This document shows positions 29,901-44,900 of a stretch of DNA of 64,000 nt, piece by piece. The notes beneath the pieces are model-generated. The model had not been told where the DNA came from. It was given only the letters and a program-made list of their open reading frames with translations, and made no database searches. The position numbers and the translations under genes were made by a program. Origin of the DNA: Hydractinia symbiolongicarpus. Lineage: Eukaryota; Cnidaria; Hydrozoa; Anthoathecata; Hydractiniidae. Where the stretch lies: assembly GCF_029227915.1 (NCBI RefSeq), contig NC_079877.1, positions 23,895,851 to 23,959,850 on the forward strand, in the 5' to 3' direction. The stretch's first letter is position 1, and the number at the start of each line of letters is the position of its first letter.

Positions 29901-32900
29901 ATATGGTAAATATTCAGACATTACGGCGCGACGTCAATAACACCACTTTAACGTCAATATCCTATATTAAATTAATGAAGCCATTACAGTGCACCTAAAA
30001 CTTTGAGGCTAAATAACTTGGAAACGAGTTGGTGACGTCAATGATTTTTCACTAGGGACCACCTTGGACCAATTTGGGTAATTTTCCAAAACCTGGTTCC
30101 CCAATCCGTTTTGGAATGGACGGGTTGATGACGTCATCAAAAAATCTTTAAACCCTAATATCTCTGCAACCGTTTGTCAAAGATATATGATCCTATACAT
30201 TTTCTTGATCATCGTTTCAAGGTCTATACGATGAAGGTAACAGGGATATAAATTTCTGAAAATTTTTTTTTGCGTTTTAACGGGCCATTGCTGACGTCAG
30301 CAAAATTTTAAAACCATTTATGTCTTTTGTTGTTCTTAGAAAAGTTATGATCCTATATTATTTTGATCAGCGTTTCAACCTCTACACGTTACAGGCAACG
30401 AATAAACTAAATTTCGCCAATTTTTTTTTTTGGATTTGCAATGCTGACGACAGCAAACCAACATTTTCAATGTCCTTTTGCCTAAAGGGATTTCTCCACG
30501 GGTCTTTATCGACTAGTACGATTATAATGACGTTTTTGAATAAGAAAACCCTAGTTTTTTAAATGGGTTCACAGACATACAGCGAGTATTATAGGCTATT
30601 CATGGTATAAAAAATGTAGTGCAATTTGAAGTACTAAATAGTTATCACTGTTTGAGATTAACAAAGTATTTAACTCCTTTAAAACATTTAGCCAATTCGC
30701 TTTGGCATGTAATCGAATTGGAACAGTATATTAGTCTGAAGAAGAGCATTAAGAACTATATTGCCCTGGAGTGACATGTAATTTAACTGTATACTGTACA
30801 AAACATCCAGAAAGGCTTTTTATTAAAATATCCATGCTTCTGAGGGGTGCGTTTTGGGTCATTAAGCGCATTTAAACTTTTAACTAAAGAGCATGTGCTC
30901 GTTAGAACCAGGTAGTTATTTGTGTCCTGGGTGGACAATTGGTATTTTACAGTATAAGTACCATAATATAACTAGTTTAGTTATAACAGGGTGACCACTT
31001 CTCCTGAAGTTCCTTAAATAACCTTAGAAAAAGAAAATCTCGTTAAAAGTACTTAAATGTACTAAAAAATTGAAATTTTAGCTATTCTCCTTAATTTCTC
31101 CTTATTTCTTAAATTTTTTTTTGAAAATGTTCATGGATTGTTCATCACATCAGCTTTGAAATAAGACATTTTCTCTGTTACCTGAATCCTATATTTTCTA
31201 TCTTTCAGGGCATAATCTATATGTAAATTTATATAATATGTATAATTTTCTTATCATATATAGTATGTAACATTGAAGATAGAGAATTAAAATTGGTTTT
31301 CTCCTTAATTATCCTTATTTTTTTATTCTTGCGTGCAGCAAAGTATCCTTAAAAATGTAAATTTGTCTCCTTAATTCTCCTTAATATCCTTACTTTTGCT
31401 CTCATTATATTAGTGGTGACCCTGTATAAGTAGAGTCTTCGGTTAAACTTTGTGGTGCAAACAGATAATGAAGTGCAATGAAGAAAAGCACAGGTTAGTC
31501 CCTGCAATTTACCTTGACAATCAGAAATGCTAAGTTAAATTTTGTATTTTTTGCAATTTTTTGCACAAGTTGCACAAGTTTCATTACTTAAATTTAATTT
31601 AGCAACACTCACTTTTAAAACACAAACAAAGCACTGTAATGCTTCATTGTACTGTAAGTCTTTGCAGAAACATTCAACTGTACCAATGTAGTAGTCTTGT
31701 TTTTTTTTAATCTTTAACCCTGCGTTGCTGTATTGAACTTTCTGTACTTCTGTACTTCTCAAAGAATAAACAAATATAAAAACATTTTAAAAGGTGAGAG
31801 TACTTATCATTTCAGGCACTACAATAACTCTGTTGTTTATCCCTGCTATTCTAAGATATGGTACAGTTTTTGCCAATTAGATTGAGGTAAAAGGAAGCAG
31901 AATGTATAAATTTGGAAAAGATTTCCTGGGAAATAAAACAGTTGTTTTATTTTTTGAATATTTTTATGCGATACAAAATAAAGAAGGAGATAAAACATTA
32001 GGAGATTGGATAAATAATTTATTTTAAAGTTATAAATATATCCGTGTTACGTTGTATTGCCAAGTAATATTTTTTTTATACTTGTGTCTAGTGTTTTACT
32101 CTATTTTATTTTAAAAGAGAGTGTTTAAAAAGTATATAGGAAATAATTTGAAGTTTTGAAAAAAGAAATGACTTTTTAGATGAGTTATCCTTAAATGAAG
32201 AAAAAGTGAATGTGCAAACAAAAGTGGTTAAAATGTTTATTTTTTAATAGAAACTGATAAGACTAATTTTCTGGATGTTGTTGTGTGCACCTTATTTTAA
32301 ATGTTTTGATTTATTTTGTACATACATTAGTGCATTTTTGTCTTTTTTATTCACAATTAAGTAAAACGACGACAATTTTTAACTTAAAAACAAAACATAT
32401 TCATCTAAAGCACCATCAAGGTTAAGCCTATTGATTTAGTATTAGTTTGCTATCACTAAGATCTTTTTTGTAAATTTCTTAATGTGAAACCACTGTATGT
32501 GGTTTCTTATTGGCTATAAACTTCATATTTTAGCTAGGTTGTAATAATCCCTTTTCTAAAGTCTGACTTAATGGCTGAATTAGTTTAAATTCAATGAGTA
32601 AAGTTTTATCTTGCATGACACAAAATGTTTGCGGCAAGTGTGAAGAGAGAATAGTTAATTTTTTTTTTAAATTCAGGAGTTATATACATACAGGTTCAAA
32701 GATGCAACTATAAATTAAATTAATTGAAATAAATGTTAAATCTCTTTTAGTTATATTAATAATTAAATTTTTCTTTACTTTTAAAAATTTTAAAAATTAA
32801 TTTATTTTATGTAACCTTGTGGCTGAAATTCCTTTGTTAATTCCTATGAAACGTTCTTAAACTTTGAGGGTTCAAAGCGACAGAGTGGGGCTAAATAAAT

Positions 32901-35900
32901 AGGACAGTTAAAAAGTGAAAGCCAGTTGGTATACAAGACTGTAAAGCAAATAAGTCAATGTTATAACCACTGGCAGGAAGTGTAAAAAGTTCTAACCATA
33001 TACTATACTACCCATTTTTCTTGGGAAAAACTAAAAGGAAGCTATAATTCATATATTAATGAATACCAAATGATTCTTACTTTCTTTAAATTTAATTGCA
33101 CCTGCACATAAAGTTTGTTTAGCATTGCTCTTGTAATGTTTTAGAAATTTTTTCGACATTTTAACTGCATTTTTGTATGGGGCACGTGGCCTTGTGGTTA
33201 TGGAGTTCTGTAATCACAATGTCCGTAGTTCAGTCCACAGCGCAGGCATGTTTAGCAAGTATACCACAGCTACGGCTCAACCCATGCCAGTAGAGGAAAA
33301 TTGGGTAGGCAATGCTGGTGTATACATTCAGAACACAGTGTGTTTCCAACACTAAAGTGGCTATATGCTGTATAAATATTCAGTATAATAATAATGTTAA
33401 TATTTTCTTGTTAAAAACTTAAAATCATCCCACTTTTTACTATCTCGCTTGCAAGGATAGTATTGGTCTCCAACTCGTAACTAACTATGTCCCAAATAGT
33501 CAATTGCAATGTCACAGATTTGAACTTCATACATAAACTCTTTAAGTACTTGGAAGTCATCTAAATGACGTTTCAGGCCAAAATTGGTATTTGTTTTCGG
33601 CAAAATTTGGCACAATCAACAAAAGAAGTATGCTGAACATAATAGTGACATCATAATTTTGATTTTTGTTACCTAAATGCCATTTTAGGCCAAAATTGGT
33701 ATAAAAATTAAAACCACTTCATTTTTGATCAAATTTGGCACATATGCTAAACATGATGGTGGCATCAAAATTTTGATTTTTTGTCAACTAAATGTTGTTT
33801 AAAATAAGACCATGAACATTTTAATCTCGTGACTTTCAACTATGAATGATAGGCTGTATTTTTTGTTAGCAGAAATTGTAGAATTGGATCACATTGTCAA
33901 TGTTTCGTGGTTGTGCATTTTGATAGCGTGCTAGTTTATGCAGCGCCTGCATCTTGATTAATTAAATCTCTGAACAGTTGAAACATTAAGTTTTAAATTT
34001 TATTAAAAGTACTTTGTTCAAAAATTTCACCTTTCTTTTTATGTTTTCAAAACCTTCCAATATTCCTTGTTTTACTCAGAAGAAGCCAAAATTTGAAGAT
34101 TCATGGTATATTTATCTCGTACATGTTTCTTTTTTACAAAAAACATGCTTTATCAGAATATTCAAGATAAAATTAAGGTAAAAAAGTTAAGAATATGCTA
34201 ATGATATGCTCGTCTTGAAATTTTGTCTGCCTCCTAAATGGAATGTAAGAAAAAAAACAAATTTCATTTGAAGTGCTTTTTCCCACAGAATCTAGCTGTC
34301 GCTTTGTCAGTTGAATGAGGCTACTTAGTAACAGCACCCTAGGGGTGGTTACACCAGTGCATTTCTAGATCTTTTAATGTTAACTGTGCAAAGAATATGT
34401 TAAAGAGGCTACGAACCGGTTAAAATGCTCGCATTCCGTATATCCCGCGCACATATTAAAAATCCAGCAAACGCACTTTGCTCTCTGAATCAATATTTTT
34501 TTTTGAAATGTTTCAGCAAGACTCATTCTGGATGAAAACATGACCAATGCTGGAGAAGATAAAAATTCTAGATTTATCTATATGTTCGAGTCTGTAAATT
34601 ACATACATGCCGTAAAAATAGCCATTTTTGTTTTTTGCCGCCATCAAATCGACTTTTGTGTAAGTCACTAAAGTCGAAAACCAACAGCCGTTCCGTAGCA
34701 CCTTTAAAAATATAATCTGGATCATTCTTTCCCCAAAGTTAAGAAAATTCATGTTAAAGCGAAAAACACTATTCTTATAAAGGAAAGCATGTATTTCCCT
34801 CATAAACACATTGTTTTTGTGCAGTGATATATAATGTTAAGGTACTACGCTTTTTATTTTTGTTAATATTAGTGGTAGGGTTTTATCAGTGAAGCTTTAT
34901 ATTGTTTTGTGTTTTTCTTTACTAAAACGTTAAAGTAATATGTTCTTCACAGCTTGTAGGATAGTGTAGTTTTGATATTTTTTGCAAAACTAGATATTCA
35001 TAATGTAGGTTTTGTGTGTAATAATGGTTTCTTTGTAGAAATACTGACGAAATACAGATACAAATTGAAATTTTTCTTAGACATTCTCACCTGTAGGTAC
35101 TGTTAAAATGAATCTTAAAGCTTTTTAAAACAAAAATCATCACATACATTAATTATTATTTGAGTGATAAAAATTTGTTGTATATTGTTGTGTTTCTGGT
35201 TGCTGCAACATTCTATAACCTGTTATGTATGATTAGAAATAGAAATATTTATTTTTCTATCGTTCCTTACTGAGTTAGTAACACCCATTGAGTTGTTGTT
35301 AATCTTTAAAATTATAATCTAAAATAATTCCTTGAATTATTTGAGATTAACAATCACATGAATGTCTTATTTTATTTTATATTTCTCTCTTTCAATCAAA
35401 TTTCGATCTTGCGTGAACTTTTGCATCTCATTAATATTGCATGGTGATTCTTTTATTTGTGTTTTTATGATAACATTTTTGATGGAACAACATATTTTAT
35501 TAGTGTGCAAAGAGAAATGTTGAGAAGAAGAATATAAATTTGAAAATTGCATGTATATAGTATTTAATGTCTAATTATTTCAAAAGCAAAGAAATAGTTT
35601 CATCATTCTGGAAATGAAAAAATGTTTTAGATCATCCTGGGAAAAGAAATTTCATAAAAGATCTTGTTATATTGCACTGCATCATTTATAAATGAAACTA
35701 AAATGTCAAATGTAGCTGGCATTTTACTTAATACTTATTGTTTTTACAATATATGTAGCTGCATATCATAACAGGATATGATTATAAATTAACTTATATG
35801 TTTAAGGGAAGTTTCATGATTTAGACCAACTGTATAATTAGTTAATATCCTTTCTTTTTTTTTCATTGACACATTTATCACAGAGCGTTAATTTCCTGTG

Positions 35901-38900
35901 AAAAATACTTGGAGCACAGAATAAGTTTAAAATCAATGTTAAAAAATAAAAGACCTATTAGTTTTATTATTTTTTTTATGATTTGTTTGTACTATATTTC
36001 TAATTTTGCACGTTTTATTATATATTAACCACTTTAAAAACATCAACATTGACTTCTCCATTATATTTTTAGCTGATTTTAAACTTTTTGCAAATGCTTA
36101 CACAGTGGTCAATTGTTGTGTTTGAATTGATAAGCTGTCTGATGAGTGTGTTTGGTAGCATACTGTATTGTATAAAAAACTCTTAAAAAACATTATCTGT
36201 GGAAAGTTAAAATGAGCAATAGTGATAACGTAAAAATCTTGAATTATAACCAGAGTAACATGGTGCAAGAATACGAACCGAAACAAATCAGTAATGACAA
36301 TGTGAGAAACTTTTGCTCCTCCCCAAGCAATGTTATACTTCAAAATTTTTCTGAATTATCAGACGTAACAGATATATGGGGGACTTCTCAGGATACCTCA
36401 TTTGATGTACTTTCTCCACTAACATCTTCTCGCAGCTGTATGGACAGTTCTTTTGCATCTGACCAGGCCGGAGATAAAAAGCAAGATTTAAAAAGCAATG
36501 AAAATTATTTATGGGAGAAAAAACAACAAAAACAAGTAAAGGCTGATGGTCAAATGCTAAGTAATTATATACCGGAACTACAGGTTGATAAAATTGAAGC
36601 AGATGCAAAGTGAGTAGAAGTTGATCGTATATATTTCTGCTAAAGCAATTTGATCATAGATGCACACATATTTGTTTAGATAACACAATATTGCACTGCT
36701 TGCAAAGCAGATAAATGTAGGGGTTTTATGGACCAGGTTTTTGCAAAGCAGAACCCACTTAATTGCAAAGCAAAGTTTTGTTTTTGACAGTTATATGTAA
36801 CTACAAGAGGATTTAAAATTATTCTACAAAACACTCCAACTTGTTTAATGTTTCATTTCTGTGTTCTAATGTAGAATTTATTTTTAATGTTATAGAGATA
36901 TTGCTCAATTCACGTTAAAAGGTTAATAGGATTTTAAATAAATAAAGATTTTAAATGCATTTATATAAATAATTTGTGTGTGGAGAAAAAATTATTCATA
37001 GTTTATCAAACAAGGATGTATCTATACAAATGTTTTTGTTTTGTTTTGCAGCTTGTCTGACAGCACCAACCAAAGTACGTTTCGTGAGAAACTCAGAAGT
37101 TTTAGTAAATCTAAGAAACGTAAAAAAGAAAAGCGAAACCGTATCAGTCAGGTAACTGCAATTTTTTACTGGTCAATCAAGACTTTTATGTAAGCAGTTT
37201 AACTTGATTTGTTTTACATTATTATTTGTTCATATTTTCTCTGCTCTGTAAATCGTCACTGGTAAACTAGTTGCATACATACATGCTTCATATACCATTT
37301 TTGACTTTCATTTTTGACAGATCATATCTGGTGTTAGCTACAAATCAAAGGCTGAACTGTTCCAAAAACTTTTCAAGAATATGTCGGGCGATGAAAGGCT
37401 AATTACTGGTAAGTTCTAATACTGGCATAATAGTGCTTTATTAATTTTGTGGAGGGATGGTACTCTGGTAAAACCTTTTTGCATTGGGTAAAGATTTCTT
37501 TTCGTAAAAATAAAAGAGATAAGGAAAAAGTAAAGCAAAATTATGAGAAAAAGTATGTAGATTATTACTTTTGAAGTGATTATTAAAATATTTAAAACAA
37601 CCACCTGTTAATCTTTCCTAATAAAGTTTTCAGTACAGCCAATTAGTACTTTTATCGTTGCAACCTTGTTGATTAAAGGGGTTGGCTAAATAAAAAGTGA
37701 TCAGTCTCCAATAAAAGAGACTGGGAATTCTAGAAAGTGGCAGAGAGTAAAATTAGGGGTGCTAAAACGAGCAGTTGTAAGATATAATTCCTTGTTAGAT
37801 TTTAAGTTGTACAAGTATCTACTTGGTAATATGACAATTGATTTATTACATTGTTTATCTAAACAAAAATACAATAAAACAAGAAACTGAAACATTATAC
37901 ACCAAGAAATAAAAAACCATGTGCAACAATGATGTGAACAAAGATTGTTTTTTTTATTTCCTCAAATGCGAATAAAAGTCTGTAGAATAAATTCTCACAG
38001 TAATGCACCTAATTTAGCTAGCTAAAGTTCCTTAAATGATGCAATCGAAATGTTTTAAGCTTCAAAATGATATTAAATCAATATAAAGTCATAGTTGAAA
38101 GATAAGACTAAAATACATACATAAAAATTCACAACAATTAACCAGTGTATAACAACCAACAACCAACACATGCGCCATAAGATTCAAAATGGCAGAGAAA
38201 ATCAGCCAAGACTTTTGTACATAAAGCAAAAGAAGTGCGTTTTTCAAAAACGAATAAATATTGTTCCTAAAGTTGAGTTTCAAGCACAACCCACCTAAAG
38301 TGGGAGTAAACAAGAATGTTCCGTGTCAAAAATCAAAACCTGATGTTTTTTACAGTTATACTATTTTTTGTTATACTATTACAGTTATACTATTTTTTGA
38401 ACTATTGATGAGATTGTTGCTATTTATTTTGCATTTACCATTTTAGATTATTCATGCGCATTGTTTAGAGATATTTTAGTCCATGGAAGATTATACTTGT
38501 CGCAGAATTGGCTTTGTTTTTATGCTAACATATTTGGTTGGGAAACTTTGGTTAGTATTAATATGTTGTTTGAGTTCTAAATATAAGGTCATAAATATTT
38601 CAGTGTCCTTTAGGTTTTTCTTCTTTCCGATATATCACTGATTGACTTTAGGGAACCTTCGCTATGGCCAAAAATTAGACCCAGCAAAAGTTTATTCTCC
38701 TGCTAAATGTAAATGTGGAGCAGATTGTCTAATAAAACTTTAGATTTGCAGACATTTTTTAATGATGCTCTGAATAAATATTTTTTAAACAAAATTTTTT
38801 GTGGGATGAAATGCCTGTTCAAATATCATTAGTTTAGTAGAATTTACTGGGTATCCTTAGTTTAGTGTCTTTTATTCATCTGTTATTTTACACCCTGAGA

Positions 38901-41900
38901 TGGTTTTAAGTTTATTGCAAGAAAAATGATAGTGTACATAAGTCAATTCTTTCTCGCACAAAGAGCTATGAAATGAAGAAGTACTATTCACCAACCTACC
39001 CTATTTTTGTGTATATAACTTTACTTAACTAATTAATTATAAGTTTTGAAAGTTTTGTCATCTGATAAAACTGGCTTCTATGGTAGCCAGTACTTGGAAG
39101 TCCCCTAGTAATCCTAGTAATTTTTCAAAATATTGTTGTTGTTTTTTTTATGTATGTTTGGGAGTAGAACAAAAAATGGCCCTTTATGTGTATTTAATTT
39201 TTTAATTTTTCAAAGATAGCACCTCAAGCATAGCAATTCAGAATGTTCAAAGTTGCTGCCCTTTTCTCAGTATGAAATAAAAAAAATTAACTTTATCAAA
39301 ACTGGTTTTATACAATTATTAAAGTTTTCTATAATTATCTACTGTTTATTAGATGTGAAACATCTCTTCCAGGCAATTTTAAGGTAGCAATAAACAAGAA
39401 AATAGCAAAATGTATATACCGCATGTAAGTAACTAACAATTTTATACTTTGATACATTTAGGTGACTTTACAATGGAATGAAATTACTGCTATAACAAAA
39501 GAGAAGACAGCCAAGGTTATTCCAAATGCTATACAGATTCTAACTGAGACAGACAAGGTAGATTTTTCATTTTATTAGTATTTATTTTTCCTTAGAGTAT
39601 CTAAAGTAAACTACCAACTGGTAACCTAGTGGTGGAGTGTTTGCTTCCAGTGCGGGAGATCTTGAGTTCAAACCGTGGCTAAGTCATGCTAGAGACTACA
39701 CAAGAGTGAATCTATCCTTTCTGCTTAGTGCTCAACATAAGAGTAGGATTGATATCTTAAGTGATTGTCTATTTGAGTGATTGCTGTGCTTGTACGACTT
39801 TTTTTTTAGCTCAAATGGGATCTCTAAATGCACTAGGACCCTTGTTGATAGCAGTACAAATAGGAACTGAAGAGGCTTTCCTGGATAAACAATTTCAATA
39901 ATAATAATAATAATAATAGTTGTACAGTAAACATATGTATGCCATATACCTGTCACCATTTAATTCCATCTTCAAATTTTTAGACATGATTTATAAGTAG
40001 TGTGAATTTATTTGAATAAATGCTATCACCCTGACAAAGGCAATAATAGCCAGCCAAATATTTTTGAACCTGAGATCAAAAACTTTTTAAATCGAAATAT
40101 TTTCCAGCCTAGGATCAGAATCTTACAGGAAATAACTAAACTATTTTGTTGTTGACTTGTCTGAGACATTTCATTTTTTTACTCAAGCCATTGCAGAATT
40201 TTGGTTTGATCAATAATTTTTTGATACAGAGTGACAAAAGTAAATTAAGTCCCCGGAAAATTCTTGTTTTTAATCAAGTGTCGTGTTGCAACCCCAACAG
40301 AAGTCTAAATTAAATAAATTTATCCTGGAAACTCATGGAAATGTAACAAATCCAAGCCACTTTAAGATTGCTCAAATTTCAATTAAAAGGCTTCTTGGTT
40401 ACATCTGCTACTTTAATTGAAGAACAAGATGTTTTTTTGTAGTATGTTGCAAACAAAAACAACCAAGTATAGTTTAACAGAAAAAAATACTTTTTGTTTC
40501 TAAAACCTGCTTTAAGGGATTTTTTTTAAAAATATAAATAACTCTTTAAAACTTTAATTTCTTAATTCAAATTTTTCATAAATTATATAAGATAAAATAA
40601 ATTGTACAATGTAAAATCTGACAAAAATGAGGTAATGTTTCTATTTATAATACATTTATAATACTAAAATTAATTTTAAAGGGTATGAAATCCTAAGAGT
40701 TTTTAAAAAACAATCTAATATAAAATAAAATAAAGTGAAAATAAATTTAAGGTAGTCTTGGAAGGATTATTTTTCCAATTTATATTTTGTGCCCACCCCT
40801 ATCCCCTACTTACCCACCCCCTACTTACCCACCCCTATCCCCTACTTACCCACCCGATCTTAATAACAGTGCTATATAGTCTGTATTTTTATTCTAGTAT
40901 TTTTTCACAACTTTCGTGACACGAGAACATGCTTACACAGCACTATTTCGAATATGGCAAAACGCCTTGCTTAACCATGTAAGTGTCTTGCTTATTTTTT
41001 GTGAAAACAGCTTTGTCAATTGACGTGTAATATACAAACTGTGATGTTGATATTGAAAGTTCGCTTGTAGTATGCGATTTAACATGTTGGATTTATTTTA
41101 AAACATGTGTTTATATTAAGATGTTAAGCCTGTAAGTCCCACGTATGTATTTGTGACTTAATTGGTAGTAATAATATTGCCATGACAACCAGTGGTCATT
41201 CTCTTGCCTACAATTATACATGAAAAGAGTTAAATGATATATCGGAATGGTCTATTATGTAGTTTAACTGTATTTAAACAACCTACTTATTGTATTTTAA
41301 GATAATATTAGGCTGTAACTAAAAACAATGTGAACTTGTAAAAGAGTTGTAAAGGTTTTTGTTGTTAAAAAAAAATTGCAGAAGAGTGTAGGTTTACTGC
41401 AGAATAAACCAGTCATGAAGAAACAATATCATAGGCAAAGTTTTAACCGAACATCAATTTATCGTAAAAAGAAATGTCAGGTAGCATTATGTCTGGTAAT
41501 TTTTTGTTGTCCATTGTGGATTTTTGCAGTTGATGTTAATATGAATTTATAGCGTTGTTTACAAAAGTATTAAGAGATGAAATGTTAAGTTGGAAAAGCT
41601 GTAGTTAAAGAAGTTGCATTTTTTTATCGATTTTTTTCTGATTTTTTCTTTTTGGCTTTTTTGTCAAAGTAAACTACTAAATTATTTAGTGAAAGAAATA
41701 TATATATTGATGCCTTATTTTTTAATTAAAGCGCCCTATAGAATCTAGAGAAAGTATTTAAAATTTTTTTTAAACGAGTTGCTCATTGCCAGTCATCCAA
41801 CATGTCTCTAAGTTATCAACCTTAAGGTGTAGCCCTGCATTGACGATTTGAATTTTTTGGCTGACAAAGTACATCTGTTAGAAAACATTCATTTTTAATA

Positions 41901-44900
41901 TTGCCAATATTTCTGCGTATTCAGTGTTAAGGTTTACTGGAGGGGTCTTTACATGTTAATGCAATTTCTTTCCAGATACGTGCGTTTTTTAAATTTGGTT
42001 ATAAGTTATGTTTACCTCTTCTTTTACATGAAAAACAAGAAAAGAATAAAAATAAAATACGAACATCGGTAATAATAATAGCTAAGACAACAAATCAATT
42101 TTATTTTTTTATTTATTTGTTTGTTTGTTTGTTTGTTTATTTATTTTCCTACGAGTTATTTCTCTCATGCTATAATTGGAGAGATGAGTTAAGATCTAGA
42201 TGAAAGAGAAAAATGGAAAAGCTTATATTTTACTTCGCTTGTAAACACGCCACTTTTGACTACACCAATTCCATAAAAATATATAAGTTTTTTGATAGAT
42301 TCTATAGTTGGCAAATCTTTCTTGCAATTAGCCAATCAAAATACGTAAAATACTTTGGTATAATTAAAATTTATTAAAATGTCCCTTTTTTCAGCCTATG
42401 GGACCGGCGGAATTAAAGTCTGTGTGTAAAAAGTTTCGTCACAAGAAGCCAACATACAATGATACGATAGACGGTGAACTTATTCATGACGATCACGATG
42501 AAACAGGAGATGAAATCCTCGAAGATGACGATGCTAAATCTGCTGGAAGCACAAGTGGTTCGCAAGATAACCTAGACAAAACAGTATGTCGAGTTTTATT
42601 AGTCATGATTGCAAAGTGGGGAGATGTAAGATAAACAAAAACCAAATAATACTTTTTACAATACACAGAAGCGGTGTTTCTAGCGTTAAGCGTTGTTTCT
42701 ATTTGATTGCATTTTCCACTATATCATAGATGAAAATGTTTTTTCCGAAATACCTTGTTAATTAGCGCATGCGCAATTGTGACAAAGGTAAAGATATGGT
42801 CTGAATGCGCACGCGATAACAAAAAAAATGTGAGCTTTTTGCGCTATAGCGGAAATAGCAGTGGAATGGAAACGAGCCTTAATAGGAAAATTAAACATAA
42901 TTGTAAACGAAAGGTGCATACAAAACACAAAAGCGATGATTTTCTAAAATAATAGTTTAATTAAACACGTATATTTTTTAGGATCCTAGCATAATGACTG
43001 AGAATTCGACGGCGCCTAGTGAAAATAGTGGTTTAGTTAACCCGAGTTTCACTTCGGAGCCACTTAGTGAGAGTGTGTCGTCAGATCTCCCTGCTGGTCA
43101 GGGACAAGATGAAGCTGATGCAAATGTTAAACCAGTCACAACAATAGCCGCTGCAGCAGTAGAAAACGAAGTGGATGCAAAACCACGTGTAAGAAGTCAC
43201 GGGCATAGTAAATCCAATGGACATGTTAAAGCAAAGCAAACGGTGAAAGAAACCTTCAAACATGGTTTCCATCGACCCACGTCGCCATTTTCGAAAGCTC
43301 ATGATTTGTTCGTGAGAAAAAAGAAAACGCGCGTACGCACTAATTATCCAGTAGATCATTTACCTATCCCGAGTCAGGGGGGTGAGACGACCACTGATTA
43401 TGATTCGGATGAGTCGGTGGATGCCTTGGAAGATGACGGTAAGTGTGCTTATTATGTCCTGGATGGTTAATCTTTATATTGTTAGCTAGTTATCATTGAG
43501 TCAAATTAATGTTGACATTACACGTTGCATAGATAGCTCGTTGGTTATGAAAAACGATCTATTTCGAAAATACACATTTCTTCTATGAACGTCTGGACTT
43601 CAGTCGTATATGCTTGTTTCTTACACTTGTTCAACCTGTAATGTTTAATATTTATGTTTTTCTGTAAAAGTCGCGAAATTAGATAACTCGACAATAAATG
43701 AGGAAATATGGTCAGATTTACGGATGGTGACGATGATGTTAAAAAATACTGGAGTAAAAAGAAAAGACAATTTTTTTAAAAATAATGTTGTTTTTGGCAG
43801 TAAATCTAATTTCTAAAAAAAATATGTTCTTACTTTTTGGCAGACTCTCAGCCTCTACGTTCTTTTTAATAAAAAAAATAATTTTTGGTGATTTTATTTT
43901 GGATTTAAAAAGACACACCTTTCCATATAGTGGACTATTTTCATTTTTTTTATTCTTCCAATGCTCTTCGAATGTTTAAGTGATTATTTGAGTGTGTAAT
44001 ATTTATTTGTTATTTGTCTATAGACGTGGAATGTCCATGCGAATCTCACTTTGGAAATGTATACGGTGACGAGGTATAAACACCGTTTTAATTTCGTGTA
44101 CGCTGTCCACGTTAAAGCAGCGTTGGCTTCTATCCAGTGTAGTGTCTGATCTTCTCCACACGTGTTTTCATAGAAATTCAACTTTGACGTCGATGCTTTG
44201 TACGAACATCTTTTTTCGCAAGAATCGGACATGATGAAACTTGTTTTTGAAAAACGCAATTTTCTGAGTATGCTTCACTTTTTTGTTTGTTTGTGTGTTT
44301 TCTTTTTATTTATTTTCTTTTTGTTCTGTTTTTTTTGTTGTTGTTGTTGTTGTTTGCTGTATATCAGACAAATCAGTCAATTCACCATTTTATGTGGTGC
44401 GTCAGTAAACATATGTACTCTAGTGTATCAAAAATGCTATTTTGATGTTTACTGACTACGCTGATTTTTTCTTGCAGATTGGAAATATTCAGGTCCATTG
44501 GAGAAACAACCAGACCATTCATACAAACAAGTACTGACCTACACCCTCCCACTAAACTACAGTATTGGACCAAAAACTTCAGATACAGTATCAACGCAGG
44601 TGTGTGAAATGAAAACATTTCGAAAAAAATGATTCCTTAGTGAATCTAATTTAGAAAAGAATTTAGGCTTAGTATGTTGTTAATATGTTCTTATTTTTTG
44701 GGAATCTCAGCCTCAGCGAATGCACAAAATAAAAAACATTAATTTTTTTTCTTGACACTTTTCAAAGGTATACTCTATCTATTTCACGTGTTTGTTTATT
44801 TACAATTCTTCGTATTTTTAAGGTATATTTTTTAATAGTGTTTTTTAATTTCCAGACGATGGTGAAAGATAATAAACCCGGCTCATGTTATGTTGTCAAC

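Noticed and set aside
33177-33402. Possible functional tRNA gene
   Set aside because: A/B-box-like motifs are present, but no convincing cloverleaf was worked out and a long body with an AAT tail follows; read as SINE.
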